Source of the DNA: Thermoprotei archaeon
GTDB lineage: Archaea > Thermoproteota > Thermoprotei > Thermofilales > B15-G2
DNA length: 5,315 nucleotides
Reading direction: 5' to 3'
Assembly: GCA_003649445.1 (NCBI GenBank)
Contig: QMRV01000137.1
Span: 1 to 5,315, forward strand
Shown here: positions 5,192-5,315 of the stretch, piece after piece
How the letters are laid out: the number at the start of each line of letters is the position of its first letter
Position numbering within the stretch: the first letter of the stretch is position 1
Position numbers and translations under genes: made by a program
Notes under the pieces: generated by a model
Database searches by the model: none
Told to the model about the DNA's origin: nothing
Seen by the model: only the letters and a program-made list of their open reading frames with translations

Positions 5192-5237
5192 CCTTGTAAG
5201 CCGTTGGTCGCGGGTTCAAATCCCGCCCGGGGCTCCA
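5192..5237 (+). tRNA. tRNA-Thr(TGT) 3' fragment, 5' half missing
   Basis: This begins in the anticodon region. The loop CTTGTAA (5193-5199) has anticodon TGT, which reads ACA (Thr). It is followed by the 3' anticodon strand GCCGT, variable loop TGGTC, a perfect T arm (GCGGG-TTCAAAT-CCCGC, 5210-5226), acceptor strand CCGGGGC, discriminator T (usual for archaeal tRNA-Thr) and CCA (5235-5237). The 5' anticodon strand would need to read about ACGGC, but GAGAC is present, and no D arm or matching acceptor strand lies in the preceding AT-rich DNA. It is therefore a fragment, not a working tRNA. Confidence 0.85.
5192..5237 (+). mobile_element. Attachment site at the right end of an integrated element
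   Basis: A lone tRNA 3' part ending precisely at CCA is the usual mark left when an element enters a tRNA gene by a tyrosine recombinase: the intact gene is rebuilt at one end and the displaced 3' copy stays at the other. Because the fragment is on the plus strand, the intact tRNA-Thr and the element should lie to the left, beyond the window. No integrase is in the window. Confidence 0.7.
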
Positions 5238-5315
5238 CCTTTTAATTCATTATTCGCTGACTGTTTTAGATCGATAATCCACCAGTCCTTAATTTAAACC
5301 ATAAGTTCGCTTTTA
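5238..5315. other. Flank to the right of the tRNA scar, no gene seen
   Basis: The sequence is AT-rich. CCTTTTAATT follows the CCA directly and could be the old tRNA terminator. GGTTTAAATTAAGG on the minus strand (5286-5299) resembles a weak TATA element. If the scar is read correctly, this is host chromosome. Confidence 0.4.

Noticed and set aside
5160..5237. 3' half of a trans-spliced split tRNA
   Set aside because: Known split halves carry a GC-rich pairing leader at the junction. The DNA before 5192 is AT-rich with no such leader, so an integration scar is simpler.

Overview
The window looks like hyperthermophilic archaeal DNA, probably Thermoproteota (Crenarchaeota). The reasons are TATA-type promoters very close to start codons, GGTGA Shine-Dalgarno sites used only by downstream operon genes, oligo-T terminators, AGG/CTC/GTC-rich codon use, a C/D box guide RNA and an archaeal-type tRNA-Thr 3' end with encoded CCA. 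I cannot assign a genus. No integrase, replication gene or CRISPR array is visible.

Left part (1-1953): a GC-rich restriction-modification locus with two divergent arms. On the minus strand, a 60-residue AbrB/SpoVT-fold protein (861-1043) overlaps by 17 bp the start of a cytosine-C5 DNA methyltransferase, which runs off the left edge at position 1. On the plus strand, 1225-1953 encodes a PD-(D/E)XK-type type II restriction endonuclease. The shared intergenic region holds both promoters. A CATG motif repeated three times at exactly 12-bp steps lies where the small protein's transcript should start, so this protein may be the locus regulator.

Middle (2088-4830): a clearly more AT-rich two-gene operon. 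Its first gene is a 527-residue P-loop ATPase with clear Walker A and B motifs. The second is a 388-residue helical protein that I do not recognise. They overlap by 8 bp and the second has its own GGTGAT site, so they are probably made together. This pair is the best candidate for an undescribed system, plausibly defence or mobile-element maintenance, but its function is not shown by the sequence.

Right part (4831-5315): directly after the operon is a short GC-rich RNA gene with the full C-D'-C'-D layout of an archaeal C/D box methylation guide, enclosed by a GC-rich inverted repeat. An AT-rich stretch follows with an orphan promoter, identical over 14 bp to the ATPase promoter, and several small hairpins. 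At 5192-5237 is the 3' part of a tRNA-Thr(TGT), from anticodon loop to CCA, with no 5' half. This is the usual scar of a tyrosine-recombinase element integrated in a tRNA gene. Its orientation places the element to the left, so the genes of this window would be cargo near its right end, with host DNA resuming after about 5238.
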